Positions 5,168 to 7,773 of a DNA stretch of 7,773 nt are shown one piece after another. Location: contig JAGVUW010000109.1 of NCBI GenBank assembly GCA_019136035.1, positions 1 to 7,773 on the forward strand. The letters are read 5' to 3'. Below the pieces are notes generated by a model. It searched no databases. It had not been told where the DNA came from and saw only the letters and a list, made by a program, of their open reading frames with translations. Position 1 is the first letter of the stretch. Every line of letters begins with the position of its first letter. This DNA is from Verrucomicrobiota bacterium. Lineage in GTDB: Bacteria; Verrucomicrobiota; Lentisphaeria; Oligosphaerales; JAFGRS01. The translations under genes were made by a program, and so were the position numbers.

Positions 5168-7294
5168 GTGCCTCGTTACCGCCCTGCCCTCGTCACGGCA
5201 TTGCTTCTGGGCCACCTCCTGACGCTCGGCGGGGCGCTGGCCGAGGGCGTCGATACTGTCCTCAGCGACGCCGAGTTCTTTGCCGCCCTCGACCTCACCC
5301 CGGCGGCACTGGCGCCGACCGCTGCGGCCGTGCAGGCCGGCGATATGCCCGCGGCGCGCCAGGCCCTGGCCGACTACTACCGCCAGCGCACGGGGGTGCC
5401 CTACGAGTTCGACCCGCACCAGGTCGACCGCGCCGTCGCCGGTGGCGATGTCGCGGTCAAGGGCGTCGCCCCGCAACTGGCGGGCGAGGGCTTCTTCGCG
5501 GCCAGGACCCCCGAGGGCGACCTGCAGTGGGTCGGCAACCCGCACCCCGGACGCTATCCCACCCGGATGTACTGGTGGGATGCCCTCGGCAAGGCCTACT
5601 GGGCCACCGGCGACGAGGCCTATGCGCGCCAGTGGATCTGGCAGCTCCGGAGCTTCGTGCGCCAATGCCCGGCTCCGGCGCCCGGTCAGCCGCCCGGCTC
5701 GGCGTACTGGAACACCATGGACACCGGCATACGCCTGCGCGGCTCCTGGCCGGCCGCTTTCCACTACTTCCTGCACTCGCCGACCTTCACCCCGGACGAC
5801 CTCGTGCTCTTCCTCAAGTCGACCATGGAGCAGGCACGCTTCATCCAGCGCGAGCACCGCGGTTCGACCAACTGGGTCACCTTCGCCATGGTCGGGCTCT
5901 ACAGCGCCGGCGCCGTCTTCCCCGAGTGCCGCGAGGCCGAGTCGTGGCGCCGCCACGCCGCCGGTGTCGCCGTCGACGAGATGCAGCGGCTGTACCTCCC
6001 CGACGGCTTCGGCAACGAGCTCTCGCCGGGCTACCACAGCTTCTTCACCAACTTCTGGACCCTGCAGGAGATCGCCCGGCGGGTTGGCCGCGAGAGCGAT
6101 GTCTCCGCCGACCTCTACGCCCTCTCCGAGGCCCCGGTGGCGGTCATGATGAAGCTCATGACCCCGGATCGAAACGTCCCGCGCTTCAACGACTCGGGCG
6201 GCGTCGACGTGCCGGGCTTCTTGCGCGACAAGCTGGTGCACTACCCGCATCGTGCCGACCTCGCCTGGATCGCCAGCGACGGTGCCAGCGGCGAGCCGCC
6301 GGCCTTCACCTCGCACCTCTTCGACCATGCCGGCTACGCCATCATGCGCAGCGGCTGGGAGCGTACCGCCACCTACGCGGCCTTCGACGTCGGACCGCCC
6401 GGCAACAGCCACGTCCATCAGGATAAGCTCAACCTCGTGATGTGGGCTTACGGCCGGGAGGTCCTCTTCGACATCGGCGCGGCCGCCTACGACGAGTCGG
6501 CCTGGCGGCGCTACTCGGTCGACACCCACGCGCACAACACCATCCTGGTCGACGGCCGGCCCCAACGGCGGCGCTGGCAGCGCCCGAATCCGGCCCAGAT
6601 GCCCTACAAGCCTCTCGACGACCTGCGCTGGACGACCACGCCGGGCTGGGACGCCGCCACCGGAATCTACGAAGAGGCGTATGGCGCGGTCGGCATGCCG
6701 GAGTACTACCCGTACCGCCAGCGCGAGGCCTTCCGAGCCGACTGGGCCCGGCCGGCCACCCACGAGCGGCGCGTGCTGTTCCTCAAGCCCGACATCGTGG
6801 TTGTCGGCGACCTCCTCACACCCACCGACGAGGCCAGCCACCGCTACCAGGCCCGCTGGCATCTCCTCAGCACCCGCACCGCCCCGGCCGGCAGCGCCGG
6901 CGGCGTGCAGACCGCTGACCCGGATCAACCCAACCTCATCGTCATGCCCCTGCTCACCGCCGGCCTGGAGGTCCGCACGGCCTCGGCTCAGACCGAGCCG
7001 GAGCTCCTCGGCTGGAACGCCCTCGGCAACGACCGCAACACCCCGGCGACGACAGTCACACATACCCTCACCGCCGCAGGACCGGCACGGCTCCTGACGC
7101 TGCTGCTGCCGCTGCGCCCCGGCCAGGCCGACCCGGTGACGGCCGTCGAGGCCGGCGCCGAGGCCGGCGCGGTCACCGTCCATCTGGCCGGCGGCCGACG
7201 CCTGTCCATCGCCTTTCAGCCCGGCCGTCTGGGCGGCCTGACCGCCCGCGAGACCCGGCCCGACGGCACCCCCGGCCGCATGGTCGACCCCTGA
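5168..7294 (+). CDS. Secreted heparinase II/III family polysaccharide lyase
   Basis: 708 residues, full length for this family of alpha/alpha-toroid plus beta-sandwich enzymes (PL12/PL15/PL17-like), which cleave uronic-acid polysaccharides by beta-elimination. Residues 1-25 form a signal peptide with an ALA cleavage site before E26, so it is exported. The helical domain spans roughly 35-375 and shows WNTMDTGIRLRGSW, GSTNWVTF (N235, likely carboxylate-neutralising Asn) and ELSPGYHSF (Y289, candidate catalytic Tyr). The beta domain (about 388-700) starts with AGYAIMRSGWE and has the family signature NSHVHQDKLNL (H415, H417, D419) and THAHNTILVDG (452-463, H456-N457). These assignments follow known family patterns, not structures of this protein. 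The GTG start is supported by AAGGAG 8 bases upstream. No lyase partner, sulfatase, TonB receptor or transporter adjoins it, so the substrate (alginate, heparan-type or other) cannot be deduced. Confidence 0.93.
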   Translation: MPRYRPALVTALLLGHLLTLGGALAEGVDTVLSDAEFFAALDLTPAALAPTAAAVQAGDMPAARQALADYYRQRTGVPYEFDPHQVDRAVAGGDVAVKGVAPQLAGEGFFAARTPEGDLQWVGNPHPGRYPTRMYWWDALGKAYWATGDEAYARQWIWQLRSFVRQCPAPAPGQPPGSAYWNTMDTGIRLRGSWPAAFHYFLHSPTFTPDDLVLFLKSTMEQARFIQREHRGSTNWVTFAMVGLYSAGAVFPECREAESWRRHAAGVAVDEMQRLYLPDGFGNELSPGYHSFFTNFWTLQEIARRVGRESDVSADLYALSEAPVAVMMKLMTPDRNVPRFNDSGGVDVPGFLRDKLVHYPHRADLAWIASDGASGEPPAFTSHLFDHAGYAIMRSGWERTATYAAFDVGPPGNSHVHQDKLNLVMWAYGREVLFDIGAAAYDESAWRRYSVDTHAHNTILVDGRPQRRRWQRPNPAQMPYKPLDDLRWTTTPGWDAATGIYEEAYGAVGMPEYYPYRQREAFRADWARPATHERRVLFLKPDIVVVGDLLTPTDEASHRYQARWHLLSTRTAPAGSAGGVQTADPDQPNLIVMPLLTAGLEVRTASAQTEPELLGWNALGNDRNTPATTVTHTLTAAGPARLLTLLLPLRPGQADPVTAVEAGAEAGAVTVHLAGGRRLSIAFQPGRLGGLTARETRPDGTPGRMVDP

Positions 7295-7311
7295 GGGGCG
7301 CCCGCGGGGCG
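7288..7311 (+). terminator. Short GC hairpins at the lyase stop codon
   Basis: CCCC-TGA-GGGG (7288-7298) puts the lyase stop codon exactly in the loop. An alternative, CGCCC-GCG-GGGCG (7299-7311), follows directly. The two could form side by side. No T-run follows, so this is a weak terminator candidate. Confidence 0.35.
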
Positions 7312-7326
7312 TGATCGTGCAACCCG

Positions 7327-7379
7327 GGCGCGACAGGCGACGGACCGCGCGGTCTCCCTGCACAAGCCCAGGTCGCGCC
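7327..7379. repeat. Nested inverted repeat between lyase and aminotransferase genes
   Basis: Outer arms GGCGCGAC (7327-7334) and GTCGCGCC (7372-7379) pair perfectly. Inside lies a perfect 12-base palindrome GACCGCGCGGTC (7343-7354). It stands about 30 bases after the lyase stop and upstream of the next promoter, so a transcript-end structure or a binding site for a dimeric protein is possible. Confidence 0.4.
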
Positions 7380-7442
7380 GCCCCAATCCAGCGCTGCCGC
7401 GGGCGCCGTCCGGACTCGGCCGATCGGGCGCGTCAGCACGTC

Positions 7443-7470
7443 TTGTTTATCGGCAAGATCGGGCTAGATT
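7443..7470 (+). promoter_or_regulatory. Candidate promoter for the aminotransferase gene
   Basis: TTGTTT (7443-7448) and TAGATT (7465-7470) are spaced by 16 bases, in the only AT-rich patch of this spacer. Start would be near 7477, with a leader of about 69 bases. The hexamers match 3 and 4 of 6 positions, so support is moderate. Confidence 0.4.
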
Positions 7471-7545
7471 CTGCCTTGGTCCAGGCGTCGAGCGCATGGC
7501 CGTCTTGGTCATCGTCGCAACACGCCAACAAGGGGTCTGCGAGAC

Positions 7546-7773
7546 ATGGCTGATCACAAGTACAATCTGGTTCCGCGCAACGTTCCTCTGGTCAACACCA
7601 AGTACCGCCGGATCGCCACGGCCATCCCGGTTCCCGAGTCACTGCCGATCTTCGAGGAGCTCCTGCGCTACGAACCGATCAGCATGCAGGGCCAGCCGCC
7701 GGTGATCTGGGACCGCGCCGAGGGCTTCCAGGTCTTCGACCGCTGGGGCAACGCCTGGCTGGACTGGTCGAGC
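7546..7773 (+). CDS. Class III (PLP-dependent) aminotransferase, N-terminal fragment cut by window edge
   Basis: The first 76 residues of a gene leaving the window on the right. The segment NVPLVNTKYRRIATAIPVPE (12-31), then RYEPISMQGQPPVIWDRAEG (41-60) and FQVFDRWGNAWLDWSS (61-76), is the N-terminal strand region of class III aminotransferases (4-aminobutyrate, ornithine, acetylornithine, diaminobutyrate types). These move an amino group between an omega-amine or amino acid and a keto acid in the cytoplasm. The pattern v-x-D-x-x-G-N-x-W-L-D just before the expected S-G is the usual entry into the PLP fold. The catalytic Lys and substrate-defining residues lie beyond the window, so the substrate is open. 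ATG at 7546 is chosen because AAGGGG lies about 10 bases upstream and the homologous N-terminus begins a few residues later. It has its own promoter candidate and is probably independent of the lyase gene. Confidence 0.92.
   Translation, partial: MADHKYNLVPRNVPLVNTKYRRIATAIPVPESLPIFEELLRYEPISMQGQPPVIWDRAEGFQVFDRWGNAWLDWSS

Noticed and set aside
5861..5880. GGTTCGACC resembling a tRNA T-loop
   Set aside because: It is in frame in the lyase gene (Gly-Ser-Thr-Asn-Trp) with no cloverleaf around it.
7148..7170. Direct repeat GAGGCCGGCGC with 12-base period
   Set aside because: Encodes the Glu-Ala-Gly-Ala repeat in the lyase; two copies only, ordinary coding redundancy.
5093..7363. A 756-codon open frame on the minus strand opposite the lyase gene
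   Set aside because: It is a GC-driven shadow: the translation is Gly/Val/Ala/Arg-rich with no domain, while the plus strand encodes a full signal peptide and lyase signatures with a good ribosome-binding site.

Overview
The window is strongly GC-rich bacterial chromosome with seven protein genes, two of them cut by the window edges. The clearest taxonomic hint is a pseudopilin-like protein with an N-terminal FTLIELLVVIAII helix followed by an AREKARQTSCLNNLKQ-type helix. That style is typical of Lentisphaerota and other PVC-group bacteria, and also of Armatimonadota and Hydrogenedentota. A large secreted heparinase II/III-type lyase fits the same polysaccharide-degrading lineages. I cannot assign a phylum with certainty from this sequence.

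Layout. Positions 1-2275 hold three genes on the minus strand. In transcription order these are a small lipoprotein of unknown function (2275-1667), the pseudopilin-like protein (1262-591) and an M20-family metallohydrolase running off the left edge (481-1). They are separated by 404 and 109 bases containing strong hairpins, so they are probably not one tight operon. A SAM-dependent methyltransferase (2346-3341, plus) diverges from the lipoprotein gene. It meets, tail to tail with a single base between stop codons, a SEC-C zinc-motif protein on the minus strand (4734-3343). A 433-base divergent region follows, carrying a good promoter and a perfectly placed Shine-Dalgarno for a secreted heparinase II/III family protein (5168-7294, plus). 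After a 251-base spacer with nested inverted repeats and another promoter candidate, a class III aminotransferase begins (7546) and runs off the right edge.

How the genes relate. I see no single pathway. The lipoprotein, pseudopilin and lyase are envelope or exported proteins. The hydrolase, methyltransferase, SEC-C protein and aminotransferase look cytoplasmic. Most genes have their own leader, so this reads as ordinary, loosely organised chromosome. I found no tRNA, rRNA, CRISPR array, insertion sequence, toxin-antitoxin pair or phage defence cassette. The best leads are (a) stable hairpins at gene ends and in leaders, two of which place a stop codon in the loop, (b) an orphan lipoprotein and a SEC-C protein with no recognisable main domain, and (c) a pseudopilin with Arg in place of Gly before the processing site.
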